From assembly GCF_030758775.1 (NCBI RefSeq), contig NZ_CP132384.1, forward strand, positions 992,001 through 1,056,000: 64,000 nucleotides of DNA, read 5' to 3'. This stretch comes from Bifidobacterium asteroides. GTDB lineage: Bacteria > Actinomycetota > Actinomycetes > Actinomycetales > Bifidobacteriaceae. Below are positions 1-8,949 of the stretch, one piece after another (position 1 is the stretch's first letter; every line of letters begins with the position of its first letter). The notes below the pieces were generated by a model. The model was not told the origin of the DNA and searched no databases. It was given only the letters and a program-made list of their open reading frames with translations. Made by a program: the position numbers and the translations under genes.

Positions 1-69
1 CATGGACAGCCCCGTAGCTTCAATCGTTGGTGTCGGGCCTCTGCTCACGCATACGTTGGGGTTATTCAT
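1..69 (-). CDS. Partial CDS, probable ABC transporter ATP-binding protein (N-terminus only)
   Basis: An open frame starts with ATG at 69 and runs leftward off the window, giving 23 codons. A purine-rich AGGGAAAG sits about 8 bases upstream of the ATG as a plausible ribosome site. The last visible residues, TIEATGLSM, resemble the first beta strand of ABC ATPases, where an I-E-A-x-x-L pattern precedes the Walker A region. The identification rests on this short match only, and the Walker A motif is outside the window. It is divergent from the genes to its right and has about 315 bases upstream containing phased repeats. Confidence 0.4.
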   Translation of the reverse strand, partial: MNNPNVCVSRGPTPTIEATGLSM

Positions 70-384
70 AGTTGCATCTTTCCCTTGGATGATCATCGAC
101 GACCTTCCAGACTGAGGCATCTACGCTCAGTAATGCTGATTCGCCTCGCAGATGTCATGTGCCCTCGTTCGTCGCTTGACCCTGTATGACGGTCATCCTT
201 GTCGTCATCAGTCACTTCCATTGATATCAGCGAAAGAAGGGATGAAATACCCTGATTTACCCTGAACTATCCCTGACTCGGCCCTGATTTTTTCGGAATA
301 AGAGGTATGTTCAGGCAGGCATGCTTACGCGGCGCCACCGGTAATGTCAGCAGCGCCGAGAATCAGCTGATTACTGCTGCAGCC
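70..384. other. Intergenic region with phased repeats
   Basis: No convincing gene is seen here. The stretch lies between the 3' end of the alcohol dehydrogenase gene and the start of the leftward edge gene, so it should hold that gene's promoter. It contains the array of CCCTGA units at 250-287, listed separately. A reading frame running rightward from 307 is the antisense shadow of the dehydrogenase gene. Confidence 0.6.
250..287. repeat. Four CCCTGA units at 10-11 bp spacing
   Basis: The hexamer CCCTGA occurs at 250, 260, 271 and 282, that is at one helical turn per unit (10, 11 and 11 bp). On the other strand this reads TCAGGG. Direct repeats phased at 11 bp are typical of binding arrays for OmpR/PhoB-type response regulators. 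The array lies about 180 bp upstream of the leftward edge gene. Regulation of that gene is an inference; no regulator gene is visible nearby. Confidence 0.45.
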
Positions 385-1425
385 TCATTCGCCAACAAGC
401 ACCAGGGATTTGATGGCGGTGCGCTGGTCCATGGCCTCATAGGCCTCCTGGATGTGATCCAAGGCAAAGCGCTGGGTGAAGACCTTGCCTGGCTGGATGC
501 TGCCCTTGAGCACCTGGTCAAGCAGCAGATGCCTGTCATATGTGGTGACTGCGGCCGTCCCGCCTCGCAGACCGACATTGCGCCAGAAGAGCTTAGAGGT
601 GTCCATGGTAGCCTGCTGCGGTACGCCGACCCGGCCGACCACTGCGCCGGGCCGGGCCACCCTGACGGCGGTGTCGGTGGACAGTTCGGTGCCCACGCAT
701 TCCAGGACCGCATCGGCTCCTGCTCCGTCGGTGAGAGCCATGACCTGCTCCACAGCAGCGTCGCCGCGTTCAGCCACGATGTCAGTGGCTCCGAATTCAC
801 GCGCCAACCTCTGGCGGTCCTCATGCCGGCTCATGGCGATGATGCGTTCGGCCCCACGCAGCTTGGCTGCTAAGACTCCGCACAGACCCACCGCTCCATC
901 GCCTATGACCACGACTGTATCGCCCTCTTTGGCCTGGGCTGTGGCGGCTGCATGATAACCCGTGGCCATCACGTCGGAGAGGGTCAGCAGGGAGTCGAGC
1001 ATGTCGTCGCTGTAGTCCTCAGGTTGGCCTGGAATCTGCACCAAGGCCCAGTCCGCGTTGGTGAATCGCAGATACTCGCTCTGATAGCCGCCGCTCCCCC
1101 GCCTGTCCGGATCAAGGCAGTCACCGTCGAAGCCGGCCCTGCAGGCCGCGCAGTGCCCGCAGCCATGGGTGAAAGGCGCTATGACGAAGTCACCAGGTTT
1201 GACATGAGTGACATCGGAGCCCACCTTTTCGACCAGGCCGATGGCCTCGTGCCCTACGTGACTGCCTGAGGGCATTGAGGAAATACCCCGGTACCACCAC
1301 AGGTCGGATCCGCACACGCAGGCCCGTATGACCCGAATCACGGCATCTCCCGGCTTTTCGATGGTCGGCATCGGTGCTTCCTCCAGCTCGATGCGGCCTG
1401 GCTTCACAAACTTTGCTGCCTTCAT
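385..1425 (-). CDS. Zinc-dependent alcohol dehydrogenase (MDR superfamily)
   Basis: This 346-residue protein is a medium-chain dehydrogenase/reductase that should oxidise an alcohol or reduce an aldehyde with NAD(P). Visible features are the catalytic zinc site (CVCGSDLW near residue 36 and GHEAIG near 61), the structural-zinc lobe with four cysteines (CGHCAACRAGFDGDC near 90), and the nucleotide-binding turn GDGAVG near 170. ATG 1425 is chosen because MKAAKF is the usual family N-terminus and GGGGAG lies just upstream; an in-frame ATG at 1440 would add five residues. The gene stands alone. The substrate cannot be read from sequence; threonine- or formaldehyde-dehydrogenase-like members share this layout. 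Confidence 0.85.
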   Translation of the reverse strand: MKAAKFVKPGRIELEEAPMPTIEKPGDAVIRVIRACVCGSDLWWYRGISSMPSGSHVGHEAIGLVEKVGSDVTHVKPGDFVIAPFTHGCGHCAACRAGFDGDCLDPDRRGSGGYQSEYLRFTNADWALVQIPGQPEDYSDDMLDSLLTLSDVMATGYHAAATAQAKEGDTVVVIGDGAVGLCGVLAAKLRGAERIIAMSRHEDRQRLAREFGATDIVAERGDAAVEQVMALTDGAGADAVLECVGTELSTDTAVRVARPGAVVGRVGVPQQATMDTSKLFWRNVGLRGGTAAVTTYDRHLLLDQVLKGSIQPGKVFTQRFALDHIQEAYEAMDQRTAIKSLVLVGE

Positions 1426-1457
1426 GCTCCTGCTCCCCATTCTTCACTACCTGGCAT

Positions 1458-1480
1458 ATTCGCCTGCCAAGTATGCGAAT
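1458..1480. promoter_or_regulatory. Inverted repeat upstream of the alcohol dehydrogenase
   Basis: The arms ATTCGC (1458-1463) and GCGAAT (1475-1480) form a perfect 6-bp inverted repeat with an 11-base spacer, about 35-55 bp upstream of the dehydrogenase start. The position suits an operator overlapping the promoter. The regulator is unknown and the short arms could be chance. Confidence 0.25.
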
Positions 1481-1675
1481 GAAACATAGTCTACGGAGTT
1501 CAATCCGCTTGAAGTCAAGTCGATGCCTTATTGTGTGCGATTCACCGAGGTTCGGACAAGATTGTCACACCGGAATACGGTCATAAGATGCAGCCGTATA
1601 TAGGTGCTTTATAGGGGTGCCGTATCGGGATACCGTCATATGCCTTGTGACTCGGCCGAACCTCAAGGGATCAAC

Positions 1676-2353
1676 TCATTTGGAAGAGCTTTCATGACCG
1701 CCAAGTTCCTTAAGGAAGGCGGCATAGGCTTGGGGGTTGCGATGGTTTTTGCCTGCTTGGACAATCAACCCGTGATATTCGCACAAGTCGTTGAGCGGCC
1801 ATTGATCAACCCGAATAAAATCCGCCTCGTACTCTTCACCCTCCTGGTATGACCGCAGGGAGGCCCAACCCAGACCGTCCAGCATCCGGCGTGCATAGGC
1901 ATCCCAGATGAAGCAGCGCTGGCCGAAGGCATAGAGCCGTATGACATCCGCCGTCTCGCGTCCGACTCCGGCAATGGTGAGCAGATCGTCACGCAGACCT
2001 TCATCCGCGCAATCCTCAACATCGGCCGTGCGGATGCCGTGAGCCAGCAGCCACTGAGCCAGGGCCTTGCATGTGCGTGCCTTGGCCTTCATGAAGCCGC
2101 TTGATCTGATCAAGTTCGTCAGCCTTGCCAGATCGACGTCGGCCATGTTGCAGGGGTTGAGCAGATCGGCCTTGCGCAGCTGCTCGATGGACATGGCCGC
2201 GTTTCCCCAGGCCGTATGCTGGACCAGCACCGCTCCGATCATCATCTCGAAGTCGGTCTCTGCCGGCCACCAATTCTGCAATCCCAGGCGAGCGAGCAAA
2301 CGTGAATACAGCCACTTTGAGCAACCGGCATTTATCCTGCCTGAATTGCTCAT
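1676..2353 (-). CDS. HhH-GPD DNA glycosylase, MagIII-like
   Basis: This 225-residue protein belongs to the endonuclease III (HhH-GPD) superfamily of base-excision repair glycosylases. The helix-hairpin-helix is [10 protein letters not shown] near residue 140, followed by the catalytic aspartate in FIWDAYARR. The lysine that makes endonuclease III a lyase is replaced by glutamate (GRETAD), and the C-terminal four-cysteine iron-sulphur cluster is absent. Both features, plus a late [11 protein letters not shown] segment, match Helicobacter MagIII, a monofunctional 3-methyladenine glycosylase. ATG 2353 has GGAGG four bases upstream. Substrate is inferred from these similarities; other monofunctional roles remain possible. 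Confidence 0.75.
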   Translation of the reverse strand: MSNSGRINAGCSKWLYSRLLARLGLQNWWPAETDFEMMIGAVLVQHTAWGNAAMSIEQLRKADLLNPCNMADVDLARLTNLIRSSGFMKAKARTCKALAQWLLAHGIRTADVEDCADEGLRDDLLTIAGVGRETADVIRLYAFGQRCFIWDAYARRMLDGLGWASLRSYQEGEEYEADFIRVDQWPLNDLCEYHGLIVQAGKNHRNPQAYAAFLKELGGHESSSK

Positions 2354-2419
2354 AACGCCTCCACCAAACTACTTGACGCTTTTCATGGTAACAGCTGGCT
2401 CCAGCCGGTGCGGAGCGAG

Positions 2420-3094
2420 TCAGAGAATGGCAGGCGCCTGGGCGAAGTCAGTGATAGCGCCATCAGCCTCAGAGCGAATGGCATCCCAATCCTTGTCCGA
2501 AGACTGGTCGTACATGGCCCAGACCTTCATCCCAGCCCGCTTGGCCGAATCGACGGCGACCAGAAGATCCTCGAACACTGTGCAGTGGTCGGGCGCAACT
2601 CCCAGCATCCGTGAAGCCAACAGGTAGATTTCCGGTTCCTCTTTGCCGATGCTTTTGGCATCATCCACGCTGCAGACCTGGTCGAAGCAATCGGTCATCC
2701 CAGCGTGCTTCAGAGCAGCCTGTCGTAGGCGCGGCGGAAGGCTGGTTGCCACAGCCAGGGCGGCACCGCTGGCTTTTAGCGCCTGCAGGTAATCGCGTGC
2801 ATGTGGTTTGGGCTGCACAGCTGTGGCGTAGAGCAGGAGTGCGTCCTCGTTCCACTCCTCCACAAGATCTTCTGGGCGCTCGTCAAGGTGGAAGCGGTCG
2901 ATGGTGTATCTGGCAATGGCACCGGTCTGCATGGAGGCCACTGCAGATGCGTAATCGTCCGGCATGGGGATGTTGCGGCGAGCAAAGAAACGTTGGTCGA
3001 TTTCCTTCCAAACTCCCATGGAATCCAGAAGTGTGCCGTCCAAGTCGAAGATGGCGGCCTTGCCAATGTTGACTTTTGTTCTATCTTCGCCCAC
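2420..3094 (-). CDS. HAD-superfamily phosphatase (subfamily IA)
   Basis: A 224-residue HAD hydrolase, expected to dephosphorylate a small metabolite in the cytoplasm. Motif I is FDLDGTLLDS near residue 17 (nucleophile Asp, then the acid/base Asp). A helical cap follows, then motif II (VATSLPP) and a late acidic motif around VFEDLLVAVDSAKRAG. The pattern is that of beta-phosphoglucomutase/YcjU-like phosphatases. The start is GTG at 3094, with AGGAG ten bases upstream. The substrate is not predictable. Confidence 0.85.
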   Translation of the reverse strand: MGEDRTKVNIGKAAIFDLDGTLLDSMGVWKEIDQRFFARRNIPMPDDYASAVASMQTGAIARYTIDRFHLDERPEDLVEEWNEDALLLYATAVQPKPHARDYLQALKASGAALAVATSLPPRLRQAALKHAGMTDCFDQVCSVDDAKSIGKEEPEIYLLASRMLGVAPDHCTVFEDLLVAVDSAKRAGMKVWAMYDQSSDKDWDAIRSEADGAITDFAQAPAIL

Positions 3095-3324
3095 GCCGCA
3101 CGTTCTCCTGTCTGTCGAAGTTCTTCATAGTAGCATGACCTAAGAGCATGACCTGCCCAGCGGCTTAGAGCCAAGGCCCTCCCCAATAAGCCTTGGCTGT
3201 AGAAAAGTAGGTAAGTTCAACAGTTTAATGTTGCTACACAAGCCATTAATCCGAGTGATTGTCAATTATTTTGCGCTCAGCGAGCTAAAAGCACATAAAA
3301 GTTGAAGAGTATATACAATATTGG

Positions 3325-3353
3325 TTGAAACAATGTTAGCATGCAAATACTAG
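3325..3353 (+). promoter_or_regulatory. Candidate promoter of the sdpR-sdpI-like pair
   Basis: TTGAAA (3325-3330) and TACTAG (3348-3353) are separated by 17 bp, about 25 bp before the start of the ArsR-type gene. Just upstream lies the palindrome CAATATTG (3316-3323), and TTGAAACAA (3325-3333) is a short inverted repeat overlapping the -35, a plausible autorepression site. This is motif matching only. Confidence 0.4.
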
Positions 3354-3378
3354 AGAAAATCATCGAAAAAGGAGACCT

Positions 3379-3717
3379 ATGGCTATTCAAGAAACAACAG
3401 CGGCTCTGGCTGATCCCCTGCGTCGTCGTGTGCTGGATCTTTTGGAGCAGGGCGGCATGGAGGCGGGACGCCTGGCCGAAAAACTGGGAATGACGCCATC
3501 CAAGCTGTCCTATCATCTGCGGAAGTTGAAAGAAGCAGACCTGATTGTCGGCCACAAGCAGGGCACCAGGGTCATCTACGAACTCAATCTGAGTGTGCTG
3601 GACAGCACTATTCAGTGGCTCTACCGCCTGCGGACCAGCGCCAGCGACAAGAGAAGTCTGCCCGAGCCGCGGATTGTGAGCAAGGAAACTGGTTCGACAG
3701 CAGTTTCCGAGTCCTAA
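3379..3717 (+). CDS. ArsR-family transcriptional repressor, SdpR-like
   Basis: A 112-residue winged-helix repressor. The ArsR core runs from about residue 5 to 85, with the recognition helix in MTPSKLSYHLRKLKEADL and the wing in GHKQGTRVIYEL. No cysteine metal site is present, as expected for SdpR-type rather than metal-sensing members. AAGGAG lies 7 bases before ATG 3379. The SdpI-like gene begins only 10 bases after the stop, so the two are co-transcribed. By analogy with Bacillus SdpR, it probably represses its own operon and is titrated to the membrane by the partner; this is inference from the pairing. Confidence 0.8.
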   Translation: MAIQETTAALADPLRRRVLDLLEQGGMEAGRLAEKLGMTPSKLSYHLRKLKEADLIVGHKQGTRVIYELNLSVLDSTIQWLYRLRTSASDKRSLPEPRIVSKETGSTAVSES

Positions 3718-3727
3718 GGAGACTCTC

Positions 3728-4456
3728 ATGGCTGATGGCGGCAAAGCGGGTCGGTTCGTCCCGACCCTGGTCGTGGCTCAGTGGTTGCCGGGGATAATCA
3801 TGCTGGGCGTAAGCTGCTTAGTGGTCAATCGTCTGCCGAATGAAAACGTCCCGCTTCATTGGAATGCACAGAACCAGGTGGATCGCTGGGGCTCTCCCCA
3901 GGAGCTGGTTTGGATGCCCTGCTTCTGTCTGGTCATTGCGCTGATTTGGACCATCCTCATGTTCGTCCTGCGTGCATATTTGATTAAACGTGGTGATGAA
4001 GCGGGGCATACCTTGACCGTTTTTCTGCTTGGTGGTCTATGCATGCAGATTATTGTCGCGGTTTTAGATCTGTTCGAATTAGCTGTTGCTGATTCTCATT
4101 GGGGCTGGTGGCCGACGGATTTCGGCATCGATAAGGTCGCCATGCTATTGACCGGTCTGACTCTCATAGTCATCGGCAATCTTGCTCCTAAAACCAGACC
4201 CAACGGCATCAGCGGTTTTCGAGTGCCAGGTGCCTACGCCAGCCGCGAGGCTTGGCGCCGTTGTCAGCAGTTTGGCGGGGTGCTATTCATGATTCTGGGC
4301 GTGGTCATGATCCTGGCTGCCCTGGCTTATAGCGGAGTCAGGCTCTACTGGATCTGTGGAACCGCTCTGGCAATCGTCCTTGTACTCATATTTGCCTATG
4401 GTTCATACGCTGGCAGAAAGTATGCCGGGCAGGGCGGACCCGTGTACCACCGTTAG
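3728..4456 (+). CDS. SdpI-family integral membrane protein (DUF1648 plus SdpI domain)
   Basis: A 242-residue polytopic membrane protein with about six hydrophobic segments (roughly residues 13-33, 60-85, 95-118, 135-155, 185-207, 213-235). The N-terminal part carries the DUF1648 signature (LP.ENVPLHWNAQNQVDRWG). The C-terminal part carries the SdpI signature (IGNLAPKTRPN-GISGFRVPG). Bacillus SdpI confers immunity to the SdpC killing factor and sequesters the SdpR repressor. The directly upstream ArsR-type gene supports the same two-gene logic. No SdpC-like toxin gene or SdpAB is adjacent, so it may protect against toxins made by others. AAGGAG precedes ATG 3728. Confidence 0.8.
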   Translation: MADGGKAGRFVPTLVVAQWLPGIIMLGVSCLVVNRLPNENVPLHWNAQNQVDRWGSPQELVWMPCFCLVIALIWTILMFVLRAYLIKRGDEAGHTLTVFLLGGLCMQIIVAVLDLFELAVADSHWGWWPTDFGIDKVAMLLTGLTLIVIGNLAPKTRPNGISGFRVPGAYASREAWRRCQQFGGVLFMILGVVMILAALAYSGVRLYWICGTALAIVLVLIFAYGSYAGRKYAGQGGPVYHR

Positions 4457-4526
4457 AGCTTATATGCAATGAGTGGTTTGAAGGAGACTGCAAATAACAG
4501 ATCTGCATATACGCAATGGGGACTAT

Positions 4527-4549
4527 CCGAATCCTTTGGAAGGATTCGG
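4527..4549. repeat. Perfect hairpin, 10-bp stem
   Basis: CCGAATCCTT (4527-4536) pairs with AAGGATTCGG (4540-4549) around a 3-base loop. It lies 70 bp after the sdpI-like stop. There is no U-tract, so it may stabilise or process the transcript rather than terminate it. Confidence 0.4.
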
Positions 4550-4631
4550 AGGTTCCCTAAATACAACAAATGTCCAGAAACACAGTTCTTTCTACAAGGA
4601 TTTGCAGACAAGGCCGTCTAGTCGAGAAGGC

Positions 4632-4671
4632 AAGGTCCCTGGGCCGACTAAAGAACCGGCCCAGGGACCTT
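4632..4671. terminator. Intrinsic terminator between convergent transcripts
   Basis: A perfect 15-bp stem (4632-4646 with 4657-4671) with a 10-base loop, followed on the plus strand by TCTTTATTT. It begins two bases beyond the stop codon of the leftward cmk-der gene, so it can serve both the sdpI-like transcript and cmk-der. The T-rich tail favours the plus direction. Confidence 0.8.
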
Positions 4672-4673
4672 CT

Positions 4674-6782
4674 TTATTTGCGCTTCTTCTTTTCGCGGAT
4701 ATGCACGGAGATCTGGATGGGAGTGCCCTCGAAGCCGAACTCTTCGCGCAGACAGCGTTCCAGATAGCGGCGGTAGCCATGCTCCAGGAAGCCGGTAGCG
4801 AAGATCACGAAACGCGGCGGCCTGGTGGAGGCTTGGGTGGCGAAGAGAATCCTCGGTTGCTTGCCGCCCCGCAGTGGATGCGGGTGTGCAGCCTGAACCT
4901 TGCCCAGGAAGGAGTTGAGCTTGCCGGTCGGTATGCGCTTGTCCCATGATTCCAGAGCAGTGCGCATGGCCTTGGCCAGCCGGTTGGTGTGCCAGCCGGT
5001 CTTGGCAGACAGGTTGACCCGCTCGGCCCAGGTGACCCGGTCGAATTCGGTCTGCCAGAGCCGCTCAAGACGCTGACGGCCGAAGTCGTCCAGCAGATCC
5101 CACTTGTTGAAGACCAGAACGATGGCCCGACCAGCATCCACGGCCTGGCTCATGACCTTCAAGTCCTGATCGGCGATGGGCTGGGAGGCATCGAAGAGAA
5201 TCAGCGCCAGTTCCGAGCGTTCGATGGCCGCCTGGGTGCGCAGGCTGGAGTAGTATTCGGCACCCGAGATCTTGTGCAGGCGGCGCTTGATGCCGGCGGT
5301 GTCGATGAAGAGCCAGTCCTCGCCGTCCACCTGTACCACCTCGTCGACCGGGTCACGGGTGGTGCCCGCTACATCGTGAACCACGGCCCGCTCCTCGTGG
5401 GCCAGCTGGTTGAGCAGGGAGGACTTGCCCACGTTGGGCCGGCCGACCAGGGCCACCCGGCGCAGGCCGTCCGGGGTGAGGAATCCCGAAGTCTTGTCGG
5501 CTTTGCCGAGCTGTTCCAGCGCGGCGTCCAGCAGGTCGCCTATCCCTCGGCCGTGCATGGCGGAGATGGCATAGGGTTCGCCCAGGCCCAGCTTCCAGAA
5601 TTCGGAGGCGGTGTAGTCGGCCATCCGGTCATCCAGCTTGTTGACGGCCAGGACGACCGGCTTGCCGGCGGCCCGCAGCATGGTGACGATCCGCTCGTCG
5701 CTGGCGGTCAGTCCCACCTGGCCATCCACGACCAGAATGACGGCATCCGCCAGCGATACGGCGACCTGTGCCTGGGAGGCGATGGCGGATTCGATGCCCT
5801 CCACATCGCTCTCCCAGCCCCCGGTGTCTACCAGCTTGAATTGGGTGCCGGCCCACTCGGCCTCGTAGCTGACACGATCCCGGGTCACGCCAGGGGTGTC
5901 TTCGACTACGGCAGCACGGCGGCCGAGAATCCTGTTGACCAGGGTGGACTTGCCCACGTTGGGCCTTCCCACCACGGCCAGCACGCCCACGGCCTTGGGG
6001 CCATGGTCCTGGTCATCCTGGTCCTGGGAGCCGCCCTCCAGCAGAGCACGGTCCTCCTCGTCCAGCTCATAGTCGTCCAGGTTCCGGGCGTACTCGTCGT
6101 AGGAGTCCTCCTCCATGGCCGAGGAGACCAGATCGATCAGGGCCTTCAGGGTCTGCTCGAAGGTCAGATCGGAGTTGTCCACGGTGGTCACCCCGTCGGC
6201 GGCGCTCATGAAGGAGGTGACCTTGGAATCCCGGGCATCCCGGGCAGCCAGATCCTCGGCGCCTGCTGATCCAGCCTGGGCCTGGCCGCTGCGACGGGCC
6301 TGGCGGACCTCTTCGCGGGCTGTCAGCAGCACACGGATCTGGGCATCCGGGGCCACCACGGTGGTGATGTCCCGTCCTTCGGCCACCACACCGCGCTCCT
6401 GGTCAGCCATGATGGCCCGCTGGGCGGCGATGAGGACATGGCGCACAGCCGGAATCGAAGAGACTACGGAGACGTGTTCGGAGACCCTGGTGGAGCGTAT
6501 CGCTTCATCCACGTCACGACCGTCCAGGCTGACAGTGGGATGTTCGGGGTCCAGTCCCATGACCAGGTGGCCACCGGTGATGGAATCGGCCACGGCCTCA
6601 GTGATCGCCTCCTGGTCGGGCTGGTCCGTATCCAGGTCCAGCCCGCGGTCCATGCACCAGAGGGTGGCCGCCCGGTACATGGCGCCCGTATCCAGGTAAG
6701 CCAGGCCGAAATGCTTGGCCAGGGCCCGCGAGGTGGAGGACTTGCCCACTCCCGCAGGGCCATCGATGGCGACAGTGATCAC
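4674..6782 (-). CDS. der: Fusion of cytidylate kinase and ribosome-assembly GTPase Der
   Basis: A 702-residue two-enzyme fusion. Residues 1-225 are (d)CMP kinase, with the P-loop GPAGVGKSS at the N-terminus and the GRDITT motif. An acidic linker of about 45 residues leads to Der/EngA, with two tandem GTPase domains ([19 protein letters not shown] and [19 protein letters not shown]) and a C-terminal KH-like domain. The kinase half feeds nucleotide synthesis and the Der half acts in 50S subunit assembly. Such fusions are known in Bifidobacterium and some other actinobacteria. The GTG start overlaps the TGA stop of the pseudouridine synthase gene (GTGA), implying coupled translation. Confidence 0.95.
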   Translation of the reverse strand: MITVAIDGPAGVGKSSTSRALAKHFGLAYLDTGAMYRAATLWCMDRGLDLDTDQPDQEAITEAVADSITGGHLVMGLDPEHPTVSLDGRDVDEAIRSTRVSEHVSVVSSIPAVRHVLIAAQRAIMADQERGVVAEGRDITTVVAPDAQIRVLLTAREEVRQARRSGQAQAGSAGAEDLAARDARDSKVTSFMSAADGVTTVDNSDLTFEQTLKALIDLVSSAMEEDSYDEYARNLDDYELDEEDRALLEGGSQDQDDQDHGPKAVGVLAVVGRPNVGKSTLVNRILGRRAAVVEDTPGVTRDRVSYEAEWAGTQFKLVDTGGWESDVEGIESAIASQAQVAVSLADAVILVVDGQVGLTASDERIVTMLRAAGKPVVLAVNKLDDRMADYTASEFWKLGLGEPYAISAMHGRGIGDLLDAALEQLGKADKTSGFLTPDGLRRVALVGRPNVGKSSLLNQLAHEERAVVHDVAGTTRDPVDEVVQVDGEDWLFIDTAGIKRRLHKISGAEYYSSLRTQAAIERSELALILFDASQPIADQDLKVMSQAVDAGRAIVLVFNKWDLLDDFGRQRLERLWQTEFDRVTWAERVNLSAKTGWHTNRLAKAMRTALESWDKRIPTGKLNSFLGKVQAAHPHPLRGGKQPRILFATQASTRPPRFVIFATGFLEHGYRRYLERCLREEFGFEGTPIQISVHIREKKKRK

Positions 6783-7552
6783 AGTCCGACCTCCTTATCC
6801 AGGGCCTTGATCTCAGCTGCAGAGAGCACCCGGTAGGAGCCAGGACGGATCTCGCCCAGCCGGATGGGGCCGATCTGGGTGCGCACCAGCCGGGTCACCG
6901 GGTAGCCGATGGCGCCGAAGATGCGCCGGACTATCCGGTTCTTGCCCGAATGCAGGACCACCTTGACGATGGTGTGCTCGCGGTTGTGGTCGATGATGGC
7001 GCAATGGTCCAGCCGGATCAGGCCGTCGTCCAGCTCCACCCCCTGGGTGACCAGCCGTCGGCAGACGTTGCCGCCGATGTGGCCGCTGAGCGTGGCAATA
7101 TAGGTCTTTTCCACCTCGTAGCGCGGGTGCATGACGTGCTGGGCCAGCTCCCCATCGTCGGTCATGAGGATCAGGCCCTCTGAGTCATAGTCCAGCCTGC
7201 CCATGTGGAAGACGCGCTCGTAACGGTCCCCGATGATGTCGCGCAGGGTGAACCGGCCCTTGGGGTCGTCCATGGTCGAGAGGACCTTGCGCGGCTTGTT
7301 CAGGGCAAGGGTGACATGCTTGTCGTTCAGATGGATGCGGGATCCATCCACGCGGATCTGCTGATGGGAGGGGTCCACCCGGCTGCCCAGCGTGGTGACC
7401 AGCTTGCCGTCGACCTCGACCCTGCCCTGGGTGATGATCTGCTCGCATTTGCGACGAGAGCCGAAGCCGGCCTGGGCCAGCACCTTCTGGAGGCGGATGC
7501 CCTCCTCCCCCTGTTCGCGCGCTCTGATCGCCTGTGTGTATGGATGTGGCAT
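6779..7552 (-). CDS. rluB: Ribosomal large-subunit pseudouridine synthase, RsuA/RluB family
   Basis: A 257-residue enzyme that isomerises a uridine in rRNA. An N-terminal S4 RNA-binding domain ([21 protein letters not shown]) is followed by the catalytic domain with the [18 protein letters not shown] motif, whose Asp is the nucleophile, and a C-terminal [16 protein letters not shown] segment. ATG 7552 is chosen because GGGAG lies six bases upstream; a longer in-frame version has no ribosome site. It is the first gene of a pair with cmk-der. RluB (23S) is likelier than RsuA from length and the actinobacterial neighbourhood, but the site is not certain. Confidence 0.9.
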   Translation of the reverse strand: MPHPYTQAIRAREQGEEGIRLQKVLAQAGFGSRRKCEQIITQGRVEVDGKLVTTLGSRVDPSHQQIRVDGSRIHLNDKHVTLALNKPRKVLSTMDDPKGRFTLRDIIGDRYERVFHMGRLDYDSEGLILMTDDGELAQHVMHPRYEVEKTYIATLSGHIGGNVCRRLVTQGVELDDGLIRLDHCAIIDHNREHTIVKVVLHSGKNRIVRRIFGAIGYPVTRLVRTQIGPIRLGEIRPGSYRVLSAAEIKALDKEVGL

Positions 7553-7722
7553 CGTTCTCCCAACGTGGCCTGATAGATATGTAACGGATGACGTTCTGGA
7601 CGACCGCAGCCGCCGAAAGGTCATATCATACTATATCGGAGCCTAGGGAAGTGTTGTTGGCTTGCCCTAAGCTGGAAGCTGTTGTTGTTCATTGTCGTCG
7701 AAGGGATTGCAAGGTGGGGAAC

Positions 7723-8943
7723 ATGACTATGGAAGCAAGTGCTGAGCCGGTTCTCGAACAGGCCGACGGGCAGGTTGCCGCAAAGCCCGTCCGCAGGCGG
7801 ATCAGGCCCCGTGATGTTCGTTGGATTCGTGCGGCCGCAGAGCTGGTGGGCACCTTCCTGATCTGCGCGGTCATCTACCTGTCCTACAGCTTCGGCCAGC
7901 TGGTCATGGGCCAGCCCAGCGTGGTGCTGCCGGTCCTGGGAACCGCCCTGACCTACCTGGTCGTTACGGCCATGCTGGGCGGCGTCTCCGGCGGCCACTT
8001 CAACCCCGCCGTGACCGTTGCCGCCATGTTCACCTCGCAGATCAGCATGGTGGACGGGCTGATCTACATCGTCGCCCAGGTGATCGGCGCTATTGGCGCC
8101 GGTGCGCTCGCCGTTGCCCTTGTGCCAGTCAGCAAGTCCGTGCCGGACAGGACCTGGCTCATGTTCTCGGTCAACGGTTTTTCAGGCGGCTCGCCCGCTG
8201 CAGCCACCCTGGGCCAGCAGCACATCGCCTTCGGGGCGCCCATGGCCATCGTGGTTGAGCTGATCGGCTGCATGATCGTGGTGGCTGCGGCCATCACCAC
8301 CCTGCGCTCCGACGGCCGCGCCCGTCGCAACCATGCTCTCTATACCGGGCTGGCCTACGGCGTCGGCGTGCTGGTCACCTACCCCATCACCTGCTCGGGA
8401 CTGAACCCGGCTCGTTCCACCGGTATCGCCATCTTCGCCCAGTCCAAGCACATGGCCGTCAGCCCGATCTCCCAGCTCTGGCTCTTCTGGATCTGCCCCC
8501 TGCTGGCTGCCTCTCTGGTGGCCCTGGTCATCATCATGACCAGCATCATCACCGACAACATGGCCATGCGCGCCATGGGTGCCGCCACTGATGCGCAGCT
8601 AGTTGTACAGGTGGATGCAGATGCTCAGGCACAAGCACAAGCTGATGCTTTTGCCCCCGGTGCCCAGGCTCAGGATCAATCGGCCCAGGCATCTCCTGCT
8701 CCGGTTCAAACCCCTGGTGCTGATACAACTGACACGGCCGCCCCTGCAGACACCACTGCTCAGACCGTCGATGTATCTTCTCTATCCGATTCCGATGCAG
8801 AGCAGGAGGCTGATGCTGGAAAGGATGCTGTTGCCCCAGCTAATGCAGGAACCATTCCCGATCTGCAGGTCGAGCCCCTTCATAGTGCTTCGGAAACAGA
8901 AGACAGTGATGATCAATCCGAAGACAAGCCTACTGAAGGCTGA
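7723..8943 (+). CDS. Aquaporin/glycerol-facilitator family channel with long acidic C-terminal tail
   Basis: A 406-residue MIP-family channel. The two pore motifs are present (GGHFNPAVT near residue 90 and GLNPARS near 228), with six transmembrane segments between about residues 35 and 275. After the last helix comes a tail of about 125 residues rich in Ala, Gln, Asp, Glu and Pro with no hydrophobic segment, probably disordered and cytoplasmic. Ordinary aquaporins end shortly after helix six. ATG 7723 follows AAGGTGGGGA. The gene is divergent from the pseudouridine synthase gene. Solute (water, glycerol or another small molecule) cannot be assigned. Confidence 0.85.
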   Translation: MTMEASAEPVLEQADGQVAAKPVRRRIRPRDVRWIRAAAELVGTFLICAVIYLSYSFGQLVMGQPSVVLPVLGTALTYLVVTAMLGGVSGGHFNPAVTVAAMFTSQISMVDGLIYIVAQVIGAIGAGALAVALVPVSKSVPDRTWLMFSVNGFSGGSPAAATLGQQHIAFGAPMAIVVELIGCMIVVAAAITTLRSDGRARRNHALYTGLAYGVGVLVTYPITCSGLNPARSTGIAIFAQSKHMAVSPISQLWLFWICPLLAASLVALVIIMTSIITDNMAMRAMGAATDAQLVVQVDADAQAQAQADAFAPGAQAQDQSAQASPAPVQTPGADTTDTAAPADTTAQTVDVSSLSDSDAEQEADAGKDAVAPANAGTIPDLQVEPLHSASETEDSDDQSEDKPTEG

Positions 8944-8949
8944 GAGGGG

